A stretch of DNA of 64,000 bases from Brachycybe producta (Eukaryota > Arthropoda > Diplopoda > Playtdesmida > Andrognathidae), in contig JAUPFP010000040.1 in assembly GCA_036925085.1 (NCBI GenBank), positions 837,939-901,938 on the forward strand, written 5' to 3'. Within the stretch, counting starts at the first letter, position 1. Every line of letters begins with the position of its first letter. Of this stretch, positions 1 to 11,470 are shown one piece after another. The translations under genes and the position numbers were made by a program. The notes beneath the pieces are model-generated. The model worked only from the letters and a program-made list of their open reading frames with translations. It was not told the origin of the DNA and did no database searches.

Positions 1-437
1 GCAACCAGCCACAACTAAATGCCACAAAAAACATACCTAATATCTATTATAAAATTTTAATTTTAAACGAGTTGTGTACGAAAGCAAGTGCATAATTATC
101 AATCCATCATCTAATGACTACTAAAGACGTGTACAAGTGTGGTTTTTAGAGCATCGGCATCGTATCGTAATCACTGGAAGTCCCTTTTGACCACTAAAAG
201 TCGCTCGTTTGTGAGCGCCCTAAAAGTTGTTTCAAACGTGCGGCTTTTGTAATTTTTAGATATTTCATAGATATTCGAGTTTTGACGACTTTTATAATAC
301 AACTTCAGCTTCCTTCTCTTAAAACAACAACTTTCATTGATTTTGCTGGTTGTATTTGGGAAAAATCGAAGTTATTGCAACTTTCATAACTACTCTGTAC
401 AGCATTTTGCATTAGCATTTTTAGTAAATATATGGAA

Positions 438-1009
438 CTAGTGGGGTAACCCGTCATAAATGACGGATCGAGCAAAATTCACAGGCAATTGTGCCCAGCA
501 TTAGAATTTATTTTCCTCCGCCCTTTTATGACGTCAAACCAAGTTAACAAACCAATTACAAATTGATGACGTTCATAAAAGGGCGGAGCAAAAGAAATTC
601 TAATGCTGGGCCCAATTGCCTGTGATAAATTCTAGTTTAATTTTACTACTATTATCCCCTCCCCTTTTTATATTTGAAAGAGAAAATGAGTTTTTCACTT
701 TCTCTGGTGTGCGCATGCGCGTCGTTTGTTCCTTTTTTACTCCTTTCATTTCAATTTCAGTCACCCCTCCCACTTTTTCCCCCTACACGTTTCTCTCTCT
801 CCCTCTCTCCCTCCCCCTCTACACCTTCCAACCTTTTCCCCTCTCCAATTTAATATCATGGGGTTCTTGGATGAGAAGGGTGCAACATATATTTGACCTT
901 GAGAAAAAAAAGCTGTTCATTTCTTCATTTATTTAAATTTATATAAATTCCGACGTGCTTCAAGGTTTTTGTACAGTGTTACTCCACACACACACACACA
1001 TACCTGGGA
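438..1009 (-). mobile_element. Non-autonomous Helitron H1
   Basis: Read on the minus strand, the 3' end shows the Helitron signature: a hairpin (arms CCGTCAT / ATGACGG, 451-466), a short GC-containing spacer and terminal CTAG (438-441), then host T. The 5' end is TCCCAGGTATGTGTG, preceded by host A. There is no target duplication, as expected for A|T insertion. The body contains a relic of the helicase C-terminus (QLYVALS-like, about 850-895 on minus) and a nested palindromic MITE at 481-623. Four related copies occur in the window. Confidence 0.8.
481..623. mobile_element. Palindromic MITE, subfamily B, inside Helitron H1
   Basis: Termini are ACAGGCAATTGTGCCCAGC and its inverse. The body is a foldback with CTCCGCCC near both arms and a TGACGTCA. 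Flanks GCAAAATTC / GATAAATTC resemble a 9-bp target duplication with two mismatches. A second B copy sits at the equivalent Helitron position at 50925-51054, so the MITE was carried along by Helitron amplification. Confidence 0.75.
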
Positions 1010-1016
1010 TATTATA

Positions 1017-2579
1017 CAGTGCGTTTCATATATATAGACGCACCCAAAAAATTGGTTATAACTCGAGTTATAGTCAATGGATTCACCTGAAATTTTCAGC
1101 ATAAAGAGATCATCTTATATTCTAAACTTTCTGCTAGGCAGAAATTTTTTTCTTTAAAAGGTAAAAATTAAAAAAATTAAAAACTGGAAAATGACCGTTT
1201 CATAATTATAGACGCACTAATGAACTTTTCACTTTTATTAATTATTGTGACAAAATAACATGCTGAATCATTAAAAATAGTAAGGTATACGACTGTTATG
1301 ATGTTTCAAAACTTAAAACATTCTTTTTTACAGAATTAAACAATATTTATAAGCAAATTTACCGAAATTCTACTGAAAAGGAGCTAAAATGGCAATTTTC
1401 AGCTTTGATATTGTATTATCATGATGGCAATCTGCTTAATCATCATGTACAATGATGTCCCAAACGTTTTCATCAGGATTTAAGTCCGGGAGACACGCCG
1501 GCCATTCGAGAGTGGTGATATTTTGGTTCCGTAACCATTCCTTCGTTAGGTTATTGGAGGAAACTGGGCCATTTTCTTGCTGGAATACTAAGCAAATGCT
1601 ATAGAAGCGATGTAATATGGCAGTACATACCCTCGTAACATTGTCTGATAATCACTGATATTTATTTGGGTTGAAATAAATGCTAAGCTCGCGTTTCAAA
1701 AACTAAGCTGCTCGTTTGAAAGGCACTAAATGTTCCCCATAATATTAGGCTCCCCCACTGCCGAAATTTTGTTTAGGAAAATATTGTGCTTTTCTCGTAA
1801 CATCCTTCCAATATGAAGAAAGAAAAAAAAACCGTCAGAATCATCGAGATTGAATTTTTTCACGCACTCAGATATGTCGGTGGTGGTGGCCTAACAATAT
1901 GCGAAGTATTTAGCGCATTTGAACCAACCAAAAAATAATGTTTATTATCAGACAATATTATGATAGTGTTTACTGACCTGCCAAAGTCGATTTCCTAGCG
2001 TTAGCTTAGCATTCGAGCAAGAAAATGCACCAGTTCGCTCCAGTAATCTAAGGAATCAATGGTTACGAAACCAGAATATCACCACTCTCGAATGGCCAGG
2101 GTGTCCCCGGACTTAAATCTTACAGAGAACTTTCGGGACAACATCATACAATAATGATTTACTGATTGCTATGATTATACTACAATAGCAGAGTTGAAAA
2201 GTCCCATTTTAGCTGTTTCGGGGTAGAATTTCTGCAAATTTGCTTATAAATATTGTTTAATTCTGTAAAAAAGAATGTTTTAAGTTTTGAAACATCATAA
2301 CAGTTGTATACCTTACTATTTTTAATGATTCAGCATGTTATTTTGTCACAATAATTAATAAAAGTGAAAAGTTCATTAGTGCGTCTATAATTATGAAACG
2401 GTCATTTTCCAGTTTTTAATTTTTTTAATTTTTACCTTTTAAAGAAAAAAATTTCTGCCTAGCAGAAAGTTTAGAATATAAGATGATCTCTTTATGCTGA
2501 AAATTTCAGGTGAATCCATTGACTATAACTCGAGTTATAACCAATTTTTGGGGTGCGTCTATATATATGAAACGCACTG
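1017..2579. mobile_element. Tc1-like transposon inverted dimer
   Basis: The 1,563-bp element is bounded by TA and begins CAGTGCGTTTCATATATATA with the exact inverse at the right end. The arms are about 540 bp each (1017-1570 and 2040-2579). Each arm contains an inner copy of the terminal motif about 180 bp inside (TTTCATAATTATAGACGCAC, 1199-1218), an IR/DR arrangement known in Tc1-like elements. Both arms encode the same transposase fragment reading outward: left arm on minus (TLEWPACLPDLNPDENVWD, about 1455-1520), right arm on plus (TLEWPGC then a stop). This is the Tc1 WP..SPDLNPIEN motif. No intact transposase remains. Confidence 0.88.
1434..1560 (-). pseudogene. Tc1-like transposase C-terminal fragment
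   Basis: The minus strand reads WLRNQNITTLEWPACLPDLN followed by PDENVWDIIVHDD and a stop. The DLNP(D/I)EN motif near the third catalytic position of Tc1/mariner transposases is recognisable. The N-terminal part and first catalytic residues are absent. Confidence 0.8.
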
Positions 2580-2639
2580 TATATATAATAATATATAATG
2601 TTTTTAAGTTTAGCTTAGTTTAATTTTCACTTTGGCTTA

Positions 2640-3250
2640 TGGGTGTGACCACAATAGATTTTATTAGATGGAATTTTAGATATCATTTACGTGGCCACTC
2701 CCTTAGATCTCTATGGATGTAGCCAAGTTCAAAGAGCGAATTTACCGTTGCCAGTATGTAGGTTTTTAAAAGCATATATTAAAGAAAACTCATTGAATTC
2801 CTTAAAATCCTTATTTTTATGCAATTCTCAAAGGTTTGTGTTTTGTCTCTGTATCACGCAACATTTTGTCAACTCTTGTCTGTGCAGTGTGGACACAGTA
2901 TTAAAACAACAACAACAACAACAACAGAACAATTGCTTAGTTTATGTAGGACAGCTATAGAAACAAAAACAAAACCCTAACTTGTGTTGTGTCACACAAA
3001 TTTGTTATGGTTTTGTCCTGAGTATTGCTGACAGTTGTTTCAGTTTTGTTTTATTTTGTTTACAAAATCTGCTTTTTCTGGCGTATTTGTTGTGTTTTTG
3101 TCTCAAACCCATGTTGCACTTTTGTCAGCTTACTGTGGACCCGGCCTCACAGTTGTTTCAGGTTTTTGTTTTGTTTTCGGGAACTGCTTTTTCTGGCGTC
3201 TTTTGTTGTGTTTTTGTCTCAAACTCATGTTGCACTTTAGCTCAAATTAG
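2640..3250. repeat. Dispersed repeat R1 (TTTTGTCTCAAACTCATGTTGCAC family)
   Basis: This segment recurs at 47820-48110, 52600-53045 (continuing to 53080) and 53756-54150. Shared features are AACATTTTGTCAACTCTTGTCTGTGC, a CAA-repeat with ACAGAACA, TTTTGTCTTGAGTAT and CATGTTGCACTTTTGTCAGCTTG. The copies at 46845 and 52605 start ACATCAAGCTGACAAAACAC, the inverse of the right end, so it is a terminal-inverted-repeat element. The open frames within are repeat translations, not genes. From 3250 to 3636 I see only AT-rich intron. Confidence 0.65.
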
Positions 3251-3636
3251 TTGCTTTTCGCTCAAAAATCTCCTCTTTCTGACTAATAGCATTCTGCCAA
3301 AACAGCGAGATCTACAAAGCGGCACTCGATCACATCTACTAATATCCGCTAACAACGATACTAATCGACAAAACTACAGTTTTAAAAGTGTCTCAAGAGT
3401 GAATTGCAGTCAAACAAGTCACCCAAAGTTAAAACGAAACAAAAACAAACACATGCAACAAAATGTTATAGACAAAACGAATAGAAAGAATAAGATTCCT
3501 CATGCTTCAGAAGCAAACAAATTAACAACAAAAACAAAAACAAAACGGGTACCGAGTACCACACCAACAAAAAAATAATAATCAGTACAAGACATCAACG
3601 AACTGTTAGTCTGGTTTTTTTTGTTGAATTATTAAC

Positions 3637-3705
3637 CTTTGTAAGATTTCCTGTGCTAGGCTTTGCACAGTGGGATTAGCAAGGGTGACCCCAGGACCAT
3701 CTTGC
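3637..3705 (-). CDS. PPFIA: Probable liprin-alpha linker exon (QDGPG)
   Basis: A 69-bp candidate exon starts with the base that completes the preceding arginine codon, then reads QDGPGVTLANPTVQSLAQEI and ends in AG before the donor GTTAAT. The acceptor is CGTCTCGCAG. The QDGP motif resembles the SQDGP segment of other liprin-alpha proteins at this place. The remaining residues are not clearly conserved, so it could be an alternative or lineage-specific exon. The following exon, which should begin with one base of the split codon, is not seen in bases 1-3636. Confidence 0.55.
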
Positions 3706-4127
3706 CTGCGAGACGGTAACATAACGTTAAGTAAAGCATATATGTTAAAGAAAACAAAAATAAACAAAAATAAACAAGATAGAAAAACAAAAAAACAGAA
3801 AAACAAATAACAGCAACCGGACAAATAAGCAATTAAAAAAAAAAAACAGAAAAATAAAATTTGGCATTTTACGTGTTAAATGAACTTATTTCTCATATTT
3901 TTGTTTTGTTTTTTTCTCGTAAATTTGAAGCAAATGAGAATCAACTTCATGACACAAAAAAAAAACACAAATTTTAAGCATATTTTATATTTTTAGTTGT
4001 TTTTTTAAAAAAGCGCTTCTCATTCCAATGTCAGTAAATAAACAGCTTTTTCATAACAATAAACAGAATGCAAAATAAAAGCAAATTTTAAAACAATAAT
4101 TATTCAAAAGAGATCCTCTTTTCTTAC

Positions 4128-4258
4128 CTTCGAAGTTCCTCCTGACTCTGAGCCAATGCCTGAGCAACTCTTTCGAGTCGAAGTGACCGAGGTGTCGGAG
4201 GACTAGACTCAATGTGCATTAACCGACCGTCTTCGTTCGATTCCTGTGCCAGCTGTGT
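4128..4258 (-). CDS. PPFIA: Liprin-alpha linker exon (SPPTPRSLRLERV)
   Basis: A 131-bp exon encodes 43 residues from TQLAQESNEDGRLMHIESS through SPPTPRSLRLERVAQALAQ to EELR, plus two bases (AG). The SPPTPRSLRLERV motif matches the family block SPPSSPRALRLDR in the linker before the SAM domains. The acceptor is TTTGTCAG and the donor AAG|GTAAGA. The start is phase 0 and the end phase 2. Another small exon could hide in the 2.3-kb intron between this and 6555, but the phases already fit. Confidence 0.9.
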
Positions 4259-4828
4259 CTGACAAAAATACAATAAGGAAAAAACTGACAAACACGTAAT
4301 AAAAGTTTTCGATTGACGACTAAAAAACATTCCTTTAAGTAGAAACTTGCCGAAGTGAATGTCGCTCTCAGCTTTTGCGTTGAGATCAAAGCTTTTTAGT
4401 AATCAATTTTAAAAAGAAATTCAAAGTACGTAAGAAACTTCAACAGCAAGTGAATAGGACTAAAGATTTCTTTTCATGACGAGATTTATTCATATTTCGA
4501 GACTCAAGAGCAATGCGGTAATGGTGGAATTGCTCTCCAATATAATTAAGACATTATCAGATTAAAATTAAATTAAATTTAAATTTAAAAAATTAAATAT
4601 TGTCTTAATAAAAAAACTAATCGTTGAAACAATCTTTCTAAACCGACTGTCATTCCGTCTCAAGATGCTCGACACATTGGCTTAAGATTTTCGCTTCATC
4701 ATGAACCGACTGACATTCAAGCTTAAATTAATAAGACGACGGCTCAATGGACCATTAATCAAACCAAGCAGAGGTTGGAGCAACTATTGGCTGCCACACT
4801 TTCTTCATGGTACCGTCGTTAAGTCGAA

Positions 4829-4940
4829 AGCTGACTCGAGCGAAGCTCGTCTCAAAAGCTGACTCGAGCGAAGCTCGTCTCGAAAGCTGACTCGAGCGAA
4901 GCTCGTTTCGAAAGCTGACACGAGCGAAGCTCGTCTCAAA
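4829..4940. repeat. 28-bp tandem repeat (4 units)
   Basis: AGCT starts at 4829, 4857, 4885 and 4913, an exact 28-bp period with unit AGCTGACTCGAGCGAAGCTC plus eight bases. Each unit has an internal dyad CGAGC..GCTCG. It lies in the intron between the exons at 4258 and 6555. Confidence 0.85.
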
Positions 4941-5826
4941 TGTTGACGTCTTGAAAAAGTAGTTTTTTCCCACCGAGGCCGTCTCGAGAACATTTGAAGC
5001 AGACTTCATTGCCTCCATCGACTGTTATAATAGACTCGAGTCCATTTTCAAGACAAGCTTCATTCGAGTCCAACTTAATGGCGCTCCAAAGAGATAATAT
5101 ATAACAGCCTTAACCATTACAGTTTCACGTACATCTTGAAATTTGATTACTTGTTTAAAAAAAAGCTGAATAAACCTTCTATTAGTATTGTATACGTCGC
5201 TGTAAAAAAAAAACTTTCAAAGAGAACAAAGGGAAAAATCAAACACTTTTGTTAATGCCCCAACCCGGCATCGAAGAGCAGCATTTCTTTACAGCACGAA
5301 CAGTAGCTGCTAAAATTTCTAAAGGACAGAGACAACTGACAAGACTACAGCAAGTTTCTACTTAGGAACGGTTAAAACAAAAAAAAAAGTGCTAAAAACT
5401 AGAAAAGAAAACACAGAATTTGGTGGGTAGGTGGGGGGGAAAAAAAGCAAATGCAAAAACAAAAAACTATGAAACTGAACAAAGAAAAAAAAAATATTTC
5501 AAAAATATAAGTAAAAGGAGTTCCCATTCAATCGTAGTTTTTTCTAAATACTTTTGCAAACTTCGCAGACTCATGTATTGCAGTAAAAGCAAAGTCAAGA
5601 TGAGGGCTCAAAAGTCATTTCTAGGCATATAATCATAAACTTCCTTTTAGAAACAACTTTAACTAAAAAAACGAATTCATTTCATAATAGAAAATGCTAA
5701 AAATATTTTCAAAATAAATTTAATAAAGTTCCCAGTTCTTAATATATACAGGGTGTCCACCCTGAGACGCCACCATGCAGCCAACCACAATTTTCCAGCA
5801 GGAAATATCGGATGTAGAAGCTCCGG

Positions 5827-6125
5827 TGGGGGGGGGGGACACTATGCCCCCCCCCCTTGAGTTTGCCGCCCCTCCCTCCCCTTTTCCAGGATTCTGGTCT
5901 GGGAGGGGCCAAACAATATTATCGATATCCAGTGACTCAAATGGTTTATATAATTTTTTTATTAATTATGAAATTATTAAATAAACCAGTACCCGGACTT
6001 AAAAACATAATGCTGGATTGCAGAATACATTCAGCGAGCGCAGCGAGCGACAAAAATTTCATATTTTCTTCTACTCCTACTATTCGCCTGGAGCGGACCG
6101 CCCCCCTCCCATAGCTACGCTACTG
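5827..6125. mobile_element. hAT-like element end or fragment
   Basis: The right boundary ends ATAGCTACGCTACTG at 6125, the inverse of a typical hAT terminus (CAGTAGCGTAGCTA). It is GC-biased with G/C homopolymers at 5828-5858. The left end is not defined. The rest of this intron (4260-6554) is AT-rich and otherwise unremarkable. Confidence 0.4.
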
Positions 6126-6554
6126 TTCCAACATCCGAGATTTCCTGAATGACACATTCCCCAACCTTTCGATAGATCGTGATGGTCCAATTCCCTAACT
6201 TCTAAAAAAAAAACTTAACATTTCTGCCAATAAGCTTTTCAAACAGAAGTGCAGGCGTTATTCGGAGCTACGACTAACTTTTAAACGCAAGACAAAAAAA
6301 AACTGCAACCATAGTTCGACTAGCGGGAAGAAAAAAAATATTCATGGATTAAATTCGTAAAGAAAAAGCATGCAAATAAGCTTTATTGGGTGGTGTTTTG
6401 CTCTTGGATCAGTGTAACGCTCGCAAACCTACTCGAAAGCTGTTAAGGAATATGTGCAGCAGGGATTAAAACCAAAAGAAGCAGAGGTGAAAAGGTGGAT
6501 AACGAAAAAAAACAAAAGGATGTGTTTTTTTTTTTTAAAAAAAAAAATTCTTAC

Positions 6555-6641
6555 CGAACTACTGGGCAGGGATTCAGAGAGTTGGGGGTGGCTCGCTGAA
6601 GCATACTGATACATGTGTGCTGGGGACATAGAGGCGGGCGC
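6555..6641 (-). CDS. PPFIA: Liprin-alpha linker exon (SPAHMYQY...QLSESLP)
   Basis: An 87-bp exon of 29 residues starts APASMSPAHMYQY and ends QLSESLPSSS. It follows the DYLQKYHT end of the previous exon, as in invertebrate liprin-alpha, where HT is followed by a PASMSP segment and later by a QLSESLP motif. The acceptor is GTTTAG and the donor TCG|GTAAGA. Both borders are phase 0. A GA microsatellite (6651-6670) sits next to the acceptor. This exon is likely to be missed by simple ORF finding. Confidence 0.85.
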
Positions 6642-8520
6642 CTAAACAGCAGAGAGAGAGAGAGAGAGAAAGATAGACAAAAATAGGTGGAGGAAGGTAC
6701 GAGGATGACTTATTTCGGCCCCGCCCCCGATTATAAATAAAACCAAACAACACACACACAAACACACTCACACATCGTTAATAATAAACAAAGCACACAA
6801 TGGGAAAAGAAAAACACTTTTGACGGCCACACCACTTATACTGCTTTAAGCTTTCATTTTACCAAAGTCAAATTGAACACGGTTGCGACAAGCCTTTCAA
6901 GTTACGACTTAAGTACGTTTGGCGAGTTAAAACCCTCCAAAACTTATCTGACAAAGTACTCCTGAGTATTAAGAGCACAGTGGCACGGCACATCTTTTCT
7001 CTCGTAGTGATTGTAGACTTGTTTCTACGAGAAGAGGAGAGGCAAGTGACAAGCTACATTACATCTACGAATCCGCGTAACTCGAATCCAAATTAGATGA
7101 TTAATCTCTGCAGAAGAGTAGATCGAACCAGCATAGTTCTCGAACTCTTCATCTGTAAAGATGCCCCACGCACACATGTTGTTTCTGGAGACGATTTTTA
7201 TGTTTTCTTTCCAGATGTTAGCGTTTTCTTTAGTTTTCGATTCCGGCATTTTCTTTGTAAATGATCAGTGCTGTTTTTAAATTTCTTTTGGTTCATCATC
7301 TTTCACTTACTAAATTGAACAAGTAGAGCATGCACGCACGAACGCACGAACGAACATGAAAGTACTGTAAGTACTGTACAAATCAAACGCAACGAACGAA
7401 CGCAAACATACATCACGAACAGCAATTTGTCGCTTGTTGGTACATCAAAGAAAAATGTTTATTTTCGTTTGCGTTCGTTTCTGTTTGCTCTGCTCATTCG
7501 TGCTTGTTCACGCGCCCGATAAGCTGGGTAGTCACCAAAAAAAGCGAGCAACAGCCAGCGAGCAAACATTCGCACGCTCGTTCGAGCAAACATTCGCACG
7601 CTCGTTCGAGCAAACATTATCACGCACGCTCAAAGAAAAGGCTTGTTCGTGCTCGTTTATTGTGGAAGGTGACTATTACATTGTTGAAATACCTACGGCG
7701 CAATGCGGTTCAAGTACTCGCTGTAAACGATGGTTCAAATTGCGAACACTAACATATTCTCACCAGTATGGCTAAGTTGAGCATTTCAAGAGAATCCGAG
7801 CAAACAACGGCGGACACGAGCAAATGTTTGTTTATTGCTCATTATGTTCGTTTGCGTTTGTATGTATAGTGCAGACGTGAATGTAATATCTTTTTGATGA
7901 AATGTAGACATTTGCCTTATAGACACTTGCACTACGGACACTTGCTTGAATGCCATTTGCCCTAAAGGGCAAATGGGCAAAGGTCCCTTTTGGGCAAGCG
8001 CCCCACACCCCTCTGACATACTATTAAACTGACTGTTGCGTGAAACATATGCGAATTCAACCTTGATTGCTTATCAGCATTCGTTTGTCCATATTCATTG
8101 CTCTGCTTATTTGTGATCGTTCGCGCCCGTTCGTTAGGTGTGGACGCACCTTACCGTACTCGTGAAAGCAAAACCTAATTAATAAACTAGAAATACCTCG
8201 ATTGCTTTCATGCATTTGTCCGTGTTTGTTCATATTCGTTTGCGTTCATTCGCATTTGTTTGCGTATAAGTGTCCTGTTTGTTCGGAGTTTTCTCGAGTA
8301 CCAACTACACCGAATTCGATGTGTCATGTCACTTTCACCTCATTAGCTCATTAACGAAAAACGGCTCATTTGACTTTGATGTTTCCCACACACTCAACAC
8401 ACACACACACCGCATGCTACAATGCCTTCTGTTTCTTGCCAACGAACGACAAGAACCCCTAAATTCCACTTCGAACACACAAAGAAAATACGAGGACACT
8501 GGATTTCGACGACAACTTAC
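6642..8520. other. Liprin intron with dispersed CGAACGAACG-type repeats
   Basis: No exon is recognised. The segment 7330-8260 is built from degenerate short repeats of the type GAACGAACGCAAAC and its inverse GTTTGCGTTCGTTC, including GAGCAAACATTCGCACGCTCG repeated at 7560-7615. A minus ORF at 7025-7249 looks fairly well composed but has no recognised motif. (GA)n lies at 6651-6670. Confidence 0.5.
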
Positions 8521-8977
8521 CGTGTGATACTTCTGCAAGTAATCCCTTTGCGGACTGTGATGCGATTTTGGAGTAGATCGCCCGCTGAGAGGAGGCGAAG
8601 TGCGTTCGAAAGAACGTCCTCTCGTCAACATTCCCATCGTCTCCATGCTTCCGACACGGCTCTCGAGCTCCTCGGCTCTCTGCTCCGTACTGTGCTTCTC
8701 CTCCTGTATCAATCGAATCTCGTTGTTGATGGCATCCAACTGTTCCTGAAGCATCATCGCCAACGTCTGAGCATCCGTGTGCGTACTCGGAGAAAGCATT
8801 TCGACAGTGTCGAAAATGGAGTCGTTGTCGTCTGTCGTACATTCGACGTCGCTCGTGTCGACGAACGCCTGCTGTACGCAATCCAACACGTGGGCCTGTT
8901 GCATCTTCTCCCATTCTTGTTCGTTCAACGTCTGCACCTTGACAATATCGCTCGTTAAACTCGAGAAACGATGCAAC
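8521..8977 (-). CDS. PPFIA: Liprin-alpha exon with [13 protein letters not shown] and Ser/Pro linker
   Basis: The largest visible exon is 457 bp, about 152 residues. It starts [20 protein letters not shown], has an acidic stretch ([17 protein letters not shown]), then [20 protein letters not shown], the helix [20 protein letters not shown] and a Ser/Pro region with SGRSTPK, ending DYLQKYHT. These are the hallmark blocks at the end of the liprin-alpha coiled-coil half. The acceptor is AAAAG and the donor ACG|GTAAGT, a strong site. The first base completes the preceding arginine codon; the end is phase 0. Confidence 0.96.
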
Positions 8978-10718
8978 CTTTTAAAAAATTATGTTTATTC
9001 AATAACACTCACTAACCTTAGTCGGATCCGTTTCGAGCGCTTGTTGTCGACCCTTTTGCGTTCGGCAAACAAACGACTGAGGACTAATAAAAACAAACAA
9101 AACTGGTCATTAACTTAGGCTGGAGAGATTTGTTTTGTGCCACATAAAACGGCACAAAAACGTTTTTCAGGAACAACATTATGATAAAACCTCAAATTGA
9201 TTACAAAACTAGAACGGTAAAAGATTCTACTAAAAACTTTTTTATGGTAATATCTTTACGACCCGTTTTTAGGTTTTTCCATGGACATTTCATGAAAAAC
9301 TATTTTCGCCTTTGTTTCAAACTGTCATAAAAAGTTTATTTTGAAAGATATCATCATGAAAAATAACTTAGCACTATCGCCAACTAGTCTAGTTTCGAAA
9401 ATACTTAAGATATTTTTCGTAATGTAATTTTATTACGTAATCTTCGTTCAATGTAAAAAAAAAATCAGTAAGAAGTTCGATATGAATATGCTTATTTATG
9501 GAAAAAAATTACGAGCGACAGAAAAGTCTGCACGACTGCATAGACGCAACGTTAAGCGTAATTTGGCTGTTTCCAAAAATATGGCCTCGATTCTAGTCAC
9601 CTTAATGAATTTTTTCGAGAATTAATATTGTAATCTCTTCTTGACTATGGTGGCCAGGTACTAACGTCGTTTTTTTTTTTTGCAATACTTAAAAGTTGTT
9701 TTTATTTTATACAGTGAACAATTTTGAATTATGCTAATTTGCTTGACCCATGGACTTTGAAACGGTCCCATTTTGTTGTTAGCCACCTCTCGGTTTTTAA
9801 AATCATCTTTCAGTATACAATAAAGCAAAAAATGGAGTGTATTCCATAATATGTTCTGCAGGCAATTAAGGTAAATTCATGACGTTTGAAATTGCCGTTT
9901 AGTTGCTCCAGCCATTTAGGCAACTTCTGAACAGCAAAATTGACCGCGTGTCTCATCATGGCACGTCAAACCCTGGATTACCTAAGCACTTAATGCAATG
10001 ATATTAAGATCTGTTTACTGTAGGAGGGCAATCACTGCTAGTAATAATGTTAGCAGTGATTGCCAACGTTTAGGATGATTTTACAGAATTGTAGGGAGGA
10101 AACTATGGATTACTTCCGCTCTTAAACCTTAAAACAACTCTCTTTAGAACTGCGGTAAAATTCTTATTTTTTGTTTGTTCAAACTCTGGTTATTCTACAG
10201 TTTCATGAGCCACACTAAGGAGAAATTGAAAGTGTTAGAAACTAGAACGGGTACCTTAGTCACATACTAGTACTTTTCATGTTCACAATATTTGCAGACA
10301 GAAATTAAAGACTTACTTAAATTTGGTTCACTTTCGTATATTCCTGTAAAAAGCTTATTTAAAAAAATATCAAAATGAAAATACCCATAAGTTATTCAGC
10401 TACCCTTATAGTTTCTAAAAAGCATTCAAGTTTCGCAGAATTTTGCACCAGAAACATAGAATAATCAAGAGTTTAAGAGGCGTTTACCAGAAACGTTGCT
10501 GGGGAGGGTTGGAGGCCGCATTTTGGGGGTGCAAAGAGAGCGCAATGTTTTAAACAGCAGCGGTGGCAGAAGAGGGCGCAGCCACTGGCGTTTACACATT
10601 AAAACCACCTTATGAGAAGATTTCTAACTGTCTTAACTTGACAAAGTGAAGACGACATGAAACTCACAAACGCCAAGAGAAAAACCAAAATGTCCAAACG
10701 ATTTTCAAAGTTACAAAC
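8978..10718. other. Liprin intron without recognised gene
   Basis: AT-rich intron. The only clear structure is a hairpin at 10027-10064 (GGCAATCACTGCTAG / inverse), which recurs with its flanks at 43575-43612. Confidence 0.5.
10027..10064. repeat. Dispersed hairpin repeat, copy 1
   Basis: Arms GGCAATCACTGCTA and TAGCAGTGATTGCC enclose a short loop. The shared flanks with 43575-43612 (GATCTGTTTACTGT upstream, TTAGGATGATTTTACAGAAT downstream) show a dispersed element about 90 bp long. Confidence 0.75.
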
Positions 10719-10810
10719 CTAGGCATCGGTTCGACAGAACGAGAGTTTATCTGCCGTCGTATCGCTTCCGTCTCTATCTTCGATTTTTCAAGCTCATCAA
10801 AAATACGATC
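10719..10810 (-). CDS. PPFIA: Liprin-alpha coiled-coil exon, phase-2 end
   Basis: A 92-bp exon encodes 30 residues starting DRIFDELEKSKIETEAIRRQ and ending EPMP, plus two bases (AG) of an arginine codon completed by the next exon. The acceptor is TTTTAAG and the donor TAG|GTTTGT. It continues the coiled coil after DDESMEK. It is the first border in this gene that is not phase 0, and the first base of the next exon (G) restores arginine. Confidence 0.9.
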
Positions 10811-10874
10811 CTTAAAACGACAATAAAAGCAAAAATTATCACAACGAAAGAAGAAAAACAAGTGTCGTTTGTAC

Positions 10875-11069
10875 CTTCTCCATCGATTCATCGTCGTACA
10901 ACTTCCGCAGTTTCTCGACTTCCTGCGTTAACGTGTTCTTTTCCTCGAGAGCGTGCATCCGTTCCTTCAGATGGAGTTGCAATCGTTCGTTCGATTCGGA
11001 CAACAACTTGTCCACCGTGTTCGAAAGCCTCGTATTGTGTTCCTCGTTCATCTTTAACCGCTGACCCAT
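10875..11069 (-). CDS. PPFIA: Liprin-alpha coiled-coil exon ([10 protein letters not shown] block)
   Basis: A 195-bp exon of 65 residues starts [20 protein letters not shown] and ends [11 protein letters not shown]. The central stretch [18 protein letters not shown] is strongly conserved in liprin-alpha. The first codon is ATG, but this is an internal exon: it has an acceptor TTTACAG directly before it and joins ...AELTR in frame. The donor is AAG|GTACAA. Phase is 0 at both ends. Confidence 0.95.
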
Positions 11070-11470
11070 CTGTAAAGAGAACACAAATTCGTTTCTTCTG
11101 ATTAGGAATCCCCAAAAGTTACTCAAGAATCGATTCTTATCAATAAAATCGATCTTAATAGATCTAATTAAATCGGAAGATTCGATGACGATTACTAATT
11201 AGACAAATGCACACAATTCGATAAGATTCAATTCGATTTATTAATTAAATCATTGCTTTTTCAATTAAATCACTTTTTCTTCTTCGATTAATCGGAAGGC
11301 TTGAATCTATTTATAGTCAGTAATCGAGATGCCTGAATTGAATTATTCAAGTAATTGGAAGACTTACATTGATTCGTACGATTAAAACAAAAAAATTGAT
11401 TTTCCAATTAATCAAATCGAATACTTCCGATTTAAAGTTGTTTCTCTTCTCTACATCTACTTATACAGAC

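Noticed and set aside
616..936. ORF reading LLLLLSPPLFIF... as a gene
   Set aside because: It is the antisense of a Helitron body; the same ORF recurs at 50657-50932 and in shorter Helitron copies.
2982..3578. 198-codon ORF as a membrane protein
   Set aside because: The hydrophobic, Phe/Cys/Leu-rich translation comes from T-rich repeat R1, which recurs in the window with different frames.
7025..7249. 74-codon minus ORF as an additional liprin exon
   Set aside because: No liprin block, no suitable acceptor and donor in phase between the exons at 6641 and 8521.
8422..8958. 178-codon plus-strand ORF
   Set aside because: Shadow of the large liprin exon on the opposite strand.
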